Positions 46,988-54,144 of a stretch of DNA of 64,000 nucleotides are shown here, in pieces. This DNA is from Acidimicrobiaceae bacterium (GTDB taxonomy: Bacteria > Actinomycetota > Acidimicrobiia > Acidimicrobiales > RAAP-2): the NCBI GenBank assembly GCA_027449885.1, contig DAIDKS010000047.1:62001-126000 (forward strand), read 5' to 3'. Below the pieces are notes generated by a model. That model searched no databases. It was not told the origin of the DNA and saw only the letters and a list, made by a program, of their open reading frames with translations. Every line of letters starts with the position of its first letter. Within the stretch, counting starts at the first letter, position 1. The position numbers and the translations under genes are program-made.

Positions 46988-47431
46988 CTATTTGCGGGGT
47001 CGCGCGAAGACGATGCGCGCCTGAGCTGAGTCCTTGCCCGCCGCGTTGCCCGCGCTCACGGCGCACGAGCCGAGGTTCTTCACGGTCGTGCCGCAGGTCC
47101 CGTTGCCGATCCTTCCCGTGGTGACCTTCAGCCGAGTCCACGGCAAGACCCCCTTCTTCGTGATCGTGACGGACGGCGGGATGCCCACCACACGACACCC
47201 CGCCTGACCCTTCGCGCTGAGCAGGCACTCCACCAGGAAGACCGTGTCCCCGGGCTGGAAGCCCGTGCCTCCGACCCGCACCACGGAACCACTGTGCAGT
47301 CCGCTCGCCGGGCGCACGACCAGGTGAGGCGTCCGGGCGCTCGCTCCGGCACCGCCCGCGCCCACCACCGTCCCGACCAAGGCCGCCGCCACCAGGAAGC
47401 CACTCCAGCGGATCGAACGTCGAGAGCTCAT
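46988..47431 (-). CDS. Secreted neocarzinostatin-fold (enediyne apoprotein-like) protein
   Basis: Protein of 147 residues with a clear Sec signal peptide (basic start, hydrophobic 11-25, AGASA cleavage region). The mature part looks like the neocarzinostatin apoprotein family: VRPASGLHSGSVVRVGGTGF, then Cys69 and Cys79 ten residues apart as in the first disulfide, then Cys113 and Cys123, and SAGNAAGKDSAQARIVF near the end. Enediyne apoproteins bind hydrophobic ligands; no enediyne synthase is in the window. ATG 47431 has GGGAGGG upstream. The DHA2 exporter follows by seven bases. Confidence 0.7.
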   Translation of the reverse strand: MSSRRSIRWSGFLVAAALVGTVVGAGGAGASARTPHLVVRPASGLHSGSVVRVGGTGFQPGDTVFLVECLLSAKGQAGCRVVGIPPSVTITKKGVLPWTRLKVTTGRIGNGTCGTTVKNLGSCAVSAGNAAGKDSAQARIVFARPRK

Positions 47432-47477
47432 GATCCCTCCCCGTCTCGCGGCGGCGCCACTGGCTCCGCCACGATCC

Positions 47478-47483
47478 ATGCTA
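47478..47483 (-). promoter_or_regulatory. -10 box TAGCAT for the export cluster
   Basis: TAGCAT on the minus strand, 46 bases before the ATG of the neocarzinostatin-like gene. The rest of the 176-base gap to the tRNA holds only a GC-rich inverted repeat near 47565-47600 without a T-tract. Confidence 0.35.
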
Positions 47484-47607
47484 CGGCCACAGGTCCTGGT
47501 CCGGCCGCCTACACGACCGCGGGCCGACACGAGACCCGAGAGCGGCGTGCGCGTAGCGATGCATCGTCGTCGTCGGCGTTCCGCCGGGCCGCGACGACGG
47601 CCCCGAG

Positions 47608-47684
47608 TGGTGGGCGCTACAGGACTCGAACCTGTGGCCTCAGCCGTGTGAAGGCTGCGCTCTAACCAACTGAGCTAAGCGCCC
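47608..47684 (-). tRNA. tRNA-Val (anticodon CAC)
   Basis: Complete cloverleaf on the minus strand: seven-base acceptor stem GGGCGCT/AGCGCCC, D arm GCTCAGTTGGTTAGAGC, anticodon stem CAGCC/GGCTG with loop TTCACAC (anticodon CAC, reading GUG), and T arm ACAGG-TTCGAGT-CCTGT. Discriminator A is followed by an encoded CCA (47608-47610). It is unlinked to other tRNAs in the window. Confidence 0.97.
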
Positions 47685-47693
47685 GGGCTCACC

Positions 47694-47699
47694 ATGCTA
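47694..47699 (-). promoter_or_regulatory. -10 box TAGCAT for tRNA-Val
   Basis: TAGCAT on the minus strand lies nine bases before the mature tRNA 5' end. Confidence 0.45.
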
Positions 47700-47734
47700 C
47701 TCCCTGCCCACCACGCGGAGAGCGAAGCGCGTTG

Positions 47735-47740
47735 TAGCCT
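47735..47740 (+). promoter_or_regulatory. -10 box TAGCCT, leaderless start of the membrane protein gene
   Basis: TAGCCT on the plus strand, six bases (GCTTGC), then GTG 47747. Confidence 0.5.
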
Positions 47741-47746
47741 GCTTGC

Positions 47747-48373
47747 GTGTCCGAGACCCCCTCCGACGACTCTCCGCGTCGCCGACGTCGACCGTCCGCC
47801 GTTCCCCGCAGCGTGGTGATGGGCATCGACGACCTCGAGCGAAAGATCTCGTTCGTCCTGGGCGCCATCGCACTCGTGCTCGCCGCCATCCTCGTCCCGC
47901 ACCTCCTGCACAACACCTGGGTCACCGATACCGCGTCGCCCTCTGCCGCGAAGACCTGTCCCACCCACTACCACCTGGTGAAGGGCGTCTGCAGCTACAC
48001 CCACCTCACGCACCCGACGGACTGGCTCCCCCAGTTCCTGGAGATCGTGCTCATCGGGATCGCCCTGCTCGGGTTCGCGTGGCGACGCAAGCGTGCGGGG
48101 GTCGCGGCCGCCTCCCTCCTTCTCGGCCTGGCCCTCGGCACCGCGGGCCTGCCGTTCATCCTGGGCGGGGGCTGGCTCATCGTGCGCGCGTTCCGCCTCC
48201 AGAAGTACGGTGACGCCTCCTTCTCCGGTTCGTCCAAGCGCGCTCGCGCGATGGCCGCCGAGCGCAAGGCGCAGCGCCGGGGGGGAACCGCTCCGGCCCC
48301 CGCCGCTGACCGTCGATCTCCCGAGGCCTCGAAGCGCTACACGCCGAAGAAGAGTTCCGCGCGGCGGCGCTAG
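47747..48373 (+). CDS. Uncharacterised membrane protein
   Basis: Protein of 208 residues that I do not recognise. It has a basic Pro/Arg-rich N-terminus, a hydrophobic segment (about 35-55), a short outer loop with Cys70 and Cys82 that could form a disulfide, two more hydrophobic segments (about 95-150), and a long Arg/Lys/Ala-rich tail. Start GTG is supported by TAGCCT six bases upstream. The plsC gene follows after five bases, so co-expression is likely. Confidence 0.7.
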   Translation: MSETPSDDSPRRRRRPSAVPRSVVMGIDDLERKISFVLGAIALVLAAILVPHLLHNTWVTDTASPSAAKTCPTHYHLVKGVCSYTHLTHPTDWLPQFLEIVLIGIALLGFAWRRKRAGVAAASLLLGLALGTAGLPFILGGGWLIVRAFRLQKYGDASFSGSSKRARAMAAERKAQRRGGTAPAPAADRRSPEASKRYTPKKSSARRR

Positions 48374-48378
48374 GCGAC

Positions 48379-49116
48379 GTGGCCACCGAACTCGGACTCG
48401 ACTACCCGACGGCGTGGGGTCGGCGCTACGGCGCACGCCTCGTGCGCGAAGTCATCCACCGCACCTTCCTGCGCCCCTACACCCGCTACATGTCGACGCT
48501 GGAGGTCCACGGGGCGGAGCACGCGACCGTGCCGGGTCCCCTGCTCTTCGTCGCCAATCACACCAGCAATCTCGACACTCCTCTCGTCCTCACCGCCCTG
48601 CCGCACGCCGTGCGGCGGCGCACCGTCGTCGCGGCGGCCATGGATACCTTCTTCATGGATCGTCGACGAGCCTTTCGTACCGTGCTCATGTTCAACGCGA
48701 TCCCCATCGATCGCCACCGCGTCAATCGGCGCAGCGGCGAGCTCGCCCTCGAGCTGCTCCAGGACGGATGGAATCTCCTGATCTATCCCGAGGGCGGACG
48801 CTCACCCGACGGAACGCTCCAGGAGTTCAAGGGCGGTGCCGCCTACCTCGCCGAGCGAGCGGGAGCGACGGTCGTGCCCACCTACATCCACGAGGCCGGA
48901 CTCCTGCGCGGAGCGAAGTACGCCAAGGCTCCCCGATTCGTCAACTCGGAGAATCGGCGGCGGCATCACGTGATCGTGACGTTCGGCGAGCCGCTCCACC
49001 TCGACGAGGGCGAGTCGATCCGTCGCTTCGGCCCTCGCATCGAAGACGCCGTCGCGCGACTCGGACGTTCCGTGAGCGGCGACCCCGCCTACGGACTCAG
49101 GACGTCGGACGAGTAG
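48379..49116 (+). CDS. plsC: 1-acylglycerol-3-phosphate acyltransferase (PlsC family)
   Basis: Acyltransferase of 245 residues with the HX4D motif in FVANHTSNLDTPL and the substrate motif YPEGGRSPDGTLQEFK. It should acylate lysophosphatidate or a related lysolipid at the membrane. The DTFFMDRRRAFRTVLMFNAIPIDR segment matches actinobacterial members. The GTG start follows the previous stop by five bases. Its 3' end overlaps the convergent gatD by 20 bases. Several PlsC paralogues are usual, so the exact lipid is uncertain. Confidence 0.85.
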   Translation: MATELGLDYPTAWGRRYGARLVREVIHRTFLRPYTRYMSTLEVHGAEHATVPGPLLFVANHTSNLDTPLVLTALPHAVRRRTVVAAAMDTFFMDRRRAFRTVLMFNAIPIDRHRVNRRSGELALELLQDGWNLLIYPEGGRSPDGTLQEFKGGAAYLAERAGATVVPTYIHEAGLLRGAKYAKAPRFVNSENRRRHHVIVTFGEPLHLDEGESIRRFGPRIEDAVARLGRSVSGDPAYGLRTSDE

Positions 49117-49786
49117 CCCGCACCCGCGCACGGTGTAGCTCGTCGGCGACGCCCGGCAGCGCGTCCAGTGGGCGACCCAGGACGTCTTCCAGCAGCGCGT
49201 CGGCGAGTCCCGGGTTCATGGCGAGGACCGGCCCGTGGGCGTAGGTCCCCCACACCTCTCGAGTGCGCACGCCGTCTCCTCGCCCATCGTTGCCGTAGCC
49301 CCGCTCGACGGTGCCGAGAGGGGCGACATCGGGCGCGAGGGTGGTCACGCCACCGTGGTTCTCGAAGCCGACGACGAGTCCCTCCTCGCCGGGACCCATT
49401 CGAACGACGATCTCGCCCACCCGACGCTCGGGACCTCGCCGCGTCACCGCGCCAACCAGACCCAGTCCCGGGAATTCGTCGTCACCCTCGACGGCGAAAC
49501 GTTCGCCGAGGATCTGCAAGCCGGCGCACACCGCGAACACCTTGGCTCCGTCGCGCACGCGATCGACGAGCCCCCCCTCACGAAGCAGCTCGACCGCCAG
49601 TCGCTGCGGTCCGTCCTCACCGCCGCCGAGCAGGTACAGGTCGGCCGTGGGGATCTCGTCGTCCATCGACACCTCGCGGACGTCGTGCTCGATCCCCCGC
49701 CACTCCAGGCGACGGGCGAGGACGCGCGCGTTCCCTCCGTCGCCGTACGTTCCGAGCAGCTCGGGGAAGACCAGCGCGATTCTCAC
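49097..49786 (-). CDS. gatD: Lipid II isoglutaminyl synthase, glutaminase subunit GatD
   Basis: CobB/CobQ-type class I glutaminase of 229 residues. It has LFPELLGTYGDGGNARVLARR-like N-terminal residues, a LLGGGEDGPQ segment, the nucleophile Cys87 in FAVCAGLQILG and the catalytic His in GTYAHGPVLAMNP. With MurT it amidates D-Glu of lipid II. The start is GTG 49786 overlapping the murT stop as GTGA; a tandem GTG at 49789 is also possible. Confidence 0.9.
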   Translation of the reverse strand: MRIALVFPELLGTYGDGGNARVLARRLEWRGIEHDVREVSMDDEIPTADLYLLGGGEDGPQRLAVELLREGGLVDRVRDGAKVFAVCAGLQILGERFAVEGDDEFPGLGLVGAVTRRGPERRVGEIVVRMGPGEEGLVVGFENHGGVTTLAPDVAPLGTVERGYGNDGRGDGVRTREVWGTYAHGPVLAMNPGLADALLEDVLGRPLDALPGVADELHRARVRATRPTS

Positions 49787-51000
49787 CACGGCTCCGCCAC
49801 CTCCGCCAGGTCGCGAAACGCCGTGTAATTGGCGAAGACGTTCACGGGGCGTTCCCCCGTCGGCGTGGCCCCGTCGACGACGCGGGCGTCCACTCCCGCG
49901 TACCACAGTCGCGTCGCGAGATCGAGCCGACGATCCCCGAGGCACCAGACCGTCCGGCCCGCCAGGCGCTCGAACGGCACGTCGTACAGCCAGGAGGGAT
50001 CCCGCCCGTCGGCCACGCGCGCGTTGATCGCCATCCACAGGTCGTGCACCCCGTCGTCGGCCTCCTCGAGCAGTGCCGTGAACCCCGCGGGGTTCTTCGC
50101 GAGCCACAGCCGGACGTCGCGTCCCGCGAGTCGGCGACGCCCGTAGCGTGTCGCCACCTCGGTCACTTGCTCCATGCGTCCCGCCGCCTCCACCGGATCG
50201 ACGCCCACGGCGTCGAGGGTCACCAGCGCCATCAGCGCGTTCGACCGGTTGAACGCTCCCGGCACGTTGAGGTGCAGGACCACGCGTCGGCCCGCGATGA
50301 CGGCCGTGTCGGCCTCGAGCCACGCGCTCGCCTCCGGGGCCCGAAAGTCGCAGGAGCTGCAGTACCAGTCCGTCGCTCCGAAGACGAGTCGCGCGGTGCA
50401 CCGCGGACAGGACTGGGCGTCGAGACGCCACGGGGTGCCCGTCCGGCACCACCGGACCCGGGGCGCGGCGCCCACCGCGTCGACGACGAGCGGGTCATCC
50501 GCGTTCGCCACGACGATCGGCGTCGCCTCGCCCAGGTCCTCCAGTGCCCGTCGCCACCGCGCCGCCATCGAGCGCACCTCGCTCGCCCGATCGAGCTGGT
50601 CCCTCGAGAGGTTGAGCAGGCACACCACCCGGGGGGACGTCGCCGCCATCGTGACCCCCAGCCACGCCTCGTCGCACTCCAGGACCGCGCGTCCGGCACT
50701 GCTCGCGGCGAGGGCCGCCACCAGACCCGCGGGCATGTTCGCCCCCGTGTCGTTGCGAGCGATCGTCCCGCTCCACCCGGCCGCGACCAGTGCGGAGGTC
50801 GTGGTCTTACCATTCGTGCCGCTGATCAGGATACATTCACGCCCCGCGCTGAGCGCCGACAAGAGGTCCGGAGCGAGGGCCAGGCCGACGCGCCCCCCGG
50901 CGACCGTCCCGGCGCCTCGGCCCAGTCGGCGAGAGAGCAGATTCGTCGCGACCACGGCACCACGAGCGGCTCGGTGGCGGAGGGTTAGCCGTGCTGTCAC
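49783..51000 (-). CDS. murT: Lipid II isoglutaminyl synthase subunit MurT
   Basis: Mur-ligase-like protein of 405 residues with ATP site ISGTNGKTTTS (about 59-69), NLSRDQLDR, and an inserted four-Cys zinc ribbon (SCPRCTARLVF and WYCSSC, about 200-222) characteristic of MurT. The C-terminal DUF1727 domain carries the YDVPFE segment. Two tandem GTG codons are possible; 51000 is chosen because TAGCGT ends exactly six bases before it. Together with GatD it amidates the stem peptide Glu. Confidence 0.92.
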   Translation of the reverse strand: MTARLTLRHRAARGAVVATNLLSRRLGRGAGTVAGGRVGLALAPDLLSALSAGRECILISGTNGKTTTSALVAAGWSGTIARNDTGANMPAGLVAALAASSAGRAVLECDEAWLGVTMAATSPRVVCLLNLSRDQLDRASEVRSMAARWRRALEDLGEATPIVVANADDPLVVDAVGAAPRVRWCRTGTPWRLDAQSCPRCTARLVFGATDWYCSSCDFRAPEASAWLEADTAVIAGRRVVLHLNVPGAFNRSNALMALVTLDAVGVDPVEAAGRMEQVTEVATRYGRRRLAGRDVRLWLAKNPAGFTALLEEADDGVHDLWMAINARVADGRDPSWLYDVPFERLAGRTVWCLGDRRLDLATRLWYAGVDARVVDGATPTGERPVNVFANYTAFRDLAEVAEPW

Positions 51001-51006
51001 CACCTC

Positions 51007-51012
51007 ACGCTA
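51007..51012 (-). promoter_or_regulatory. -10 box TAGCGT, leaderless start of murT-gatD
   Basis: TAGCGT on the minus strand, six bases (GAGGTG), then GTG 51000. The 11 bases GTTGTTAGCGT are identical to those upstream of npdG. Confidence 0.5.
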
Positions 51013-51021
51013 ACAACCCCG

Positions 51022-51064
51022 AAAAAGGCAGAAGGGCCAACCGGGGGGAGGTTGGCCCTTCTGC
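51022..51064 (-). terminator. Intrinsic terminator of the 6C-type RNA
   Basis: A perfect 15-base-pair stem with seven-base loop is followed on the minus strand by C and then five T (51026-51022). It also shields the murT promoter from transcription entering from the right. Confidence 0.85.
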
Positions 51065-51111
51065 AAAACCTTGTCTTCTCCGATTGGGGGGGTAATCGGT
51101 GGAATCAGGCT
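51022..51111 (-). ncRNA. 6C-type small RNA
   Basis: About 90 bases on the minus strand with the layout of the actinobacterial 6C RNA: two hairpins, each with a loop of at least six C. The 5' hairpin pairs 51094-51099 with 51080-51085 (six base pairs) around a loop of A and seven C. The 3' hairpin pairs 51050-51064 with 51028-51042 (15 perfect pairs) around TCCCCCC and is followed by five U, forming the terminator. A promoter-like pair lies just upstream. The 5' end is an estimate from the -10 box. Related RNAs in mycobacteria and streptomycetes are reported to act through the C-rich loops on mRNAs. Confidence 0.85.
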
Positions 51112-51117
51112 GAGACC

Positions 51118-51146
51118 AGTATGCCGGGTCGGTCGCTATCGCACAA
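51118..51146 (-). promoter_or_regulatory. Promoter of the 6C-type RNA
   Basis: On the minus strand TTGTGC (51146-51141) and CATACT (51123-51118) are separated by exactly 17 bases. This predicts a 5' end near 51111. It is one of the few promoters here with a recognisable -35. Confidence 0.6.
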
Positions 51147-51148
51147 CA

Positions 51149-51185
51149 CGATATGGAAGATACTTCCTATCTGTATCATCGATAT
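51149..51185. promoter_or_regulatory. Probable LysR operator
   Basis: An AT-rich patch in an otherwise GC-rich gap. It contains CGATAT twice (51149-51154 and 51180-51185, 31 bases apart) and a near-palindrome GGAAGATACTTCC (51156-51168). It lies between the 6C RNA -35 and the LysR start and overlaps the LysR -10 (TATCAT), the usual place for LysR autoregulation. Confidence 0.45.
51174..51179 (+). promoter_or_regulatory. -10 box TATCAT, leaderless start of the LysR gene
   Basis: TATCAT on the plus strand, six bases (CGATAT), then GTG 51186. Confidence 0.55.
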
Positions 51186-52100
51186 GTGGAGATACGTCAA
51201 CTGGAGGCCCTGATCGGCATCGTGGACCACGGGAGCTTCTCGGGCGCCGCGGACGCCCTGGGCACCGTCCAGTCGAACATCTCCAACCGGATCGCTCGTC
51301 TCGAGGCGGAGCTCGGAGCCACGCTCGTCGATCGGGCGAGTGGCGCCGTCACCGAGTCCGGGGCGATCGTGGTGCACCGAGCCCGCCGGATCCTCTCGGA
51401 GGTCGCCGCCATCGGCTCGGACGTGTCCGAGCTCAACGCCGACATCCGGGGACAGGTGGATCTCGGCATGATCGGGACCGCCGGGCGATGGATCGTCCCC
51501 CTCTTGCTCGACGCTCAGCGCCGTCAGTTCCCCCACGTCGCCCTGCGCATCAGCGAGGGGACGAACTCCGCGCTCGAGCCTCGGGTCGCGAACGGGCAGC
51601 TCGACCTCGCCGTGCTCGCCTGGCCGATCGTCACCCCGGAGTTGAGCGACCGCGACCTGTTCAGTGAGGACCTCGTCCTCATCGTGGCGCGTGATCATCC
51701 GCTCGCCCGCCGCAACTCGTTGCCGTTCCCCGCCCTCGCAGACATCGAGTTGCTCCTCCCGCTCGGCGGTACGCCCCTGCGGCGCGAGATCGACGAGGCG
51801 GCCGCGGCGGCCGGCGTCGTCCTACGTCCGCTCGTCGAACTCGACGGGCTGCGCACCATTGCCTCCCTCACCTTCGACGGCTACGGACCGTCTATCCTCC
51901 CCGCCACGATGCTCTCCCAGCACCTGCGCGCCAACTTCACCGCCGTCCACATCGAGGGGATCGCGCGTCGGCGCGTGAGCGTCGTGACTCGCCGGTTCGG
52001 CTTCCCAGCCGCTCCGGTGCGAGCGATCACCGCCCTCCTCCACGACGTCGTCCGTGACGCGACGCCGCCCCGAGGCGTCTACGTGCCGAGCCCCTCGTGA
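51186..52100 (+). CDS. LysR-family transcriptional regulator
   Basis: Regulator of 304 residues: winged HTH (1-60; EIRQLEALIGIVDHGSFSGAADAL, VQSNISNRIARLEAELGATLVDR) and a two-lobed substrate-binding domain (about 90-300). GTG 51186 is chosen over an in-frame ATG at 51153 because the family starts with this residue pattern and TATCAT lies six bases upstream. Its targets are probably itself, the divergent 6C RNA, and the downstream AlkA-M20-DsbA genes, but this is inference. The alkA gene overlaps its stop. Confidence 0.9.
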   Translation: MEIRQLEALIGIVDHGSFSGAADALGTVQSNISNRIARLEAELGATLVDRASGAVTESGAIVVHRARRILSEVAAIGSDVSELNADIRGQVDLGMIGTAGRWIVPLLLDAQRRQFPHVALRISEGTNSALEPRVANGQLDLAVLAWPIVTPELSDRDLFSEDLVLIVARDHPLARRNSLPFPALADIELLLPLGGTPLRREIDEAAAAAGVVLRPLVELDGLRTIASLTFDGYGPSILPATMLSQHLRANFTAVHIEGIARRRVSVVTRRFGFPAAPVRAITALLHDVVRDATPPRGVYVPSPS

Positions 52101-52744
52101 TGCGACTCGACCCTCGAGGGACCGCGCTGGTCGAACGAGATCCGGCCTTCGCCGACGTCGTCGCGTCGAGTGGTCGCCTCCCGACACTGCGCCCCGCCCC
52201 GGTGGCGGAGCGCTTCGGCGCCCTCACGAGGTCGATCACGCACCAGCTGCTCGCCACCGCGGCGGCGGCGACGATCCACGGCCGCGTCGTCGAGGTCTGC
52301 GGCGGTGAGGTGACCGTCGAGCGAGTCCTCGCGACGCCTCTCGCCGACCTACGCACCGCGGGCCTCTCCGGGGCGAAGGCCCAGGCCATCAAGGATCTCG
52401 CGACCGCGATCGCCGAGGGACGAGTGCGCCCCGACCGCCACGGCCGACTCGACGACCACGCGATCGCCGCCGAGGTGACCGCGGTTCGCGGCATCGGCCC
52501 GTGGACCGCCCACATGTACCTGCTCTTCACCCTCGGCCGACTCGACGTGTGGCCGACGGGCGACTACGGGGTGCGCGTCGGGTGGTCCCGCATCCACCAC
52601 CTCGACGAGACCATCTCCGAGCGCGAGCTGCGGGCCCACGGCGACGCCTTCAGGGGGATGCGCAGCGCCGTCGCGCTGTACTGCTGGCGTGCCGTCGATG
52701 GGCCGGCGACGAGCCCGGTAGCCTCGTCGCCATGGCCCTCGTAA
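52100..52744 (+). CDS. AlkA-type DNA-3-methyladenine glycosylase II
   Basis: HhH-GPD glycosylase of 214 residues that removes alkylated bases. The hairpin motif VRGIGPWTAHMYLLF (about 129-143) is followed by LDVWPTGDYGVR, with Asp155 as the catalytic residue. There is no methyltransferase domain, so it is the short form. The ATG at 52100 shares one base with the LysR stop; GTG 52097 is also possible. The last 13 bases overlap the M20 gene. Confidence 0.87.
   Translation: MRLDPRGTALVERDPAFADVVASSGRLPTLRPAPVAERFGALTRSITHQLLATAAAATIHGRVVEVCGGEVTVERVLATPLADLRTAGLSGAKAQAIKDLATAIAEGRVRPDRHGRLDDHAIAAEVTAVRGIGPWTAHMYLLFTLGRLDVWPTGDYGVRVGWSRIHHLDETISERELRAHGDAFRGMRSAVALYCWRAVDGPATSPVASSPWPS
52719..52724 (+). 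promoter_or_regulatory. -10 box TAGCCT, leaderless start of the M20 peptidase gene
   Basis: TAGCCT on the plus strand, seven bases, then ATG 52732; the box lies inside the end of the glycosylase gene. Confidence 0.45.
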
Positions 52745-54144
52745 CCCTGCAGTCCTTCGAGCGTGACGCCCTGGCGACGCTGCTCGAGTACGCCCGCATT
52801 CCGGCCCTCTCGCCCGGCTTCGATCCCGACTGGGCGGCGAACGGCCACCTGGACCACGCCGCCGAACTCATCGCCAGCTGGGCGCGCGAGCGCCACATCT
52901 CGGGAGCCGTCGTCGAGATCCACCGGCTGGAGGGGCGAACGCCCGTCATCACCGTCACCGTGCCACCGACCGACCCCACCGACGAGGCGACCGTCGTTCT
53001 CTACGGCCACCTGGACAAGCAGCCACCCCTCGGCGACTGGTCCGAGGGACTAGCGCCGTTCGAACCGGTGCGCCGCGGAGATCGGATCTACGCGCGCGGC
53101 GTGGCCGACGACGGCTACAGCGCGTTCTCGGCCCTCCTCGCCCTCGAGGCCCTCGACGGCGCCGGTCGCGGTCGGCCGCGCTGCGTCGTCCTGATCGAGG
53201 CGAGCGAGGAGAGCGGCAGTGAGGACCTCGACGCCTACCTCGACTACCTGGCTCCTCAGCTAGGCGAGGTCGCCCTCCTGATCTGCCTCGATTCCGGAGC
53301 GCTCACCTACGACCGGCTGTGGGTGACGACCTCGCTGCGCGGCCTCGTCAATCTCGAGGTCACCGTTCGCGTCCTCGAGCGACCCATGCACAGCGGATCG
53401 GCGAGCGGCGTCGTGCCCTCGTCGTTCCGCGTGCTGCGCCAACTCCTCGACCGGCTCGAGGACCCCCTCACCGGGCGCGTCCGCGTGGAGGCGCTGCACT
53501 CGACGATCCCCGAGGAGTTCGTACACGCGGCGTCGGACATCGCCGCCGAGTTCGGCGACGTCGTGGGCGAGGAGATGCCCTCGGTCGCGGGTCTGCGCCT
53601 CATGGGCGCCGACGCCGCCGATCGCATCCTCGCCCGGACCTGGCGTCCGGCGCTCTCCACGATCGGCATCGGAGGAGTGCCGGCCCCCTCGGACGCCGGC
53701 AACGTCCTGCGCACCCACACGACTGCCGTCCTCTCGCTGCGACTGCCCCCGAACGTCGATCCCGCGATCGCCAGCGCGGAGCTGCGAACCTCGCTGACGA
53801 CGGACGTGCCGGAGGGGGCGCAGGTCGAGGTGCGCGAACTGAACACCGCCGAGGGATGGGTGCGCCCGACGACCGTGCCGTGGCTCGCTCGCGCGATCGA
53901 GGACGCGAGTCGCGAGTTCTTCGGACGCGAACCGGGACTCACCGGCGAGGGCGGTTCGATCCCCTTCCTCGCCTCCCTCGCTCGCCGCTACCCCGGGGTG
54001 CAGTTCGTCGCGACCGGCGTGCTCGGACCGGAGTCCAACGCCCACGGCATCGACGAGATGCTCGATCTGCCGACCGCCGTCGCCGTGACGAACGTCGTCA
54101 CGACGCTGCTCGGTGCCTTCACCCAGCGACAGGAGAACTCGTGA
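52732..54144 (+). CDS. M20-family metallopeptidase or amidohydrolase
   Basis: Di-zinc hydrolase of 470 residues. Metal and catalytic residues: YGHLDKQP (His93, Asp95), RGVADDGYS (Asp126), EASEESGSED (Glu159-Glu160), then a dimerisation domain (about 205-350) and a C-terminal Ser/His region with ESNAHGIDEM. It resembles CNDP-like dipeptidases. Substrate unknown. ATG 52732 fits the family N-terminus and the -10 box seven bases upstream. The dsbA-like gene follows with GTGA overlap. Confidence 0.87.
   Translation: MALVTLQSFERDALATLLEYARIPALSPGFDPDWAANGHLDHAAELIASWARERHISGAVVEIHRLEGRTPVITVTVPPTDPTDEATVVLYGHLDKQPPLGDWSEGLAPFEPVRRGDRIYARGVADDGYSAFSALLALEALDGAGRGRPRCVVLIEASEESGSEDLDAYLDYLAPQLGEVALLICLDSGALTYDRLWVTTSLRGLVNLEVTVRVLERPMHSGSASGVVPSSFRVLRQLLDRLEDPLTGRVRVEALHSTIPEEFVHAASDIAAEFGDVVGEEMPSVAGLRLMGADAADRILARTWRPALSTIGIGGVPAPSDAGNVLRTHTTAVLSLRLPPNVDPAIASAELRTSLTTDVPEGAQVEVRELNTAEGWVRPTTVPWLARAIEDASREFFGREPGLTGEGGSIPFLASLARRYPGVQFVATGVLGPESNAHGIDEMLDLPTAVAVTNVVTTLLGAFTQRQENS

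Noticed and set aside
47565..47600. GC-rich inverted repeat between the neocarzinostatin-like gene and tRNA-Val as a terminator.
   Set aside because: No T-tract follows on either strand and the repeat is a simple CGTCGTCG run.
51028..51064. The strong hairpin as a terminator of a plus-strand transcript.
   Set aside because: The T-tract exists only on the minus strand, and the second C-loop hairpin makes a minus-strand 6C RNA the better reading.
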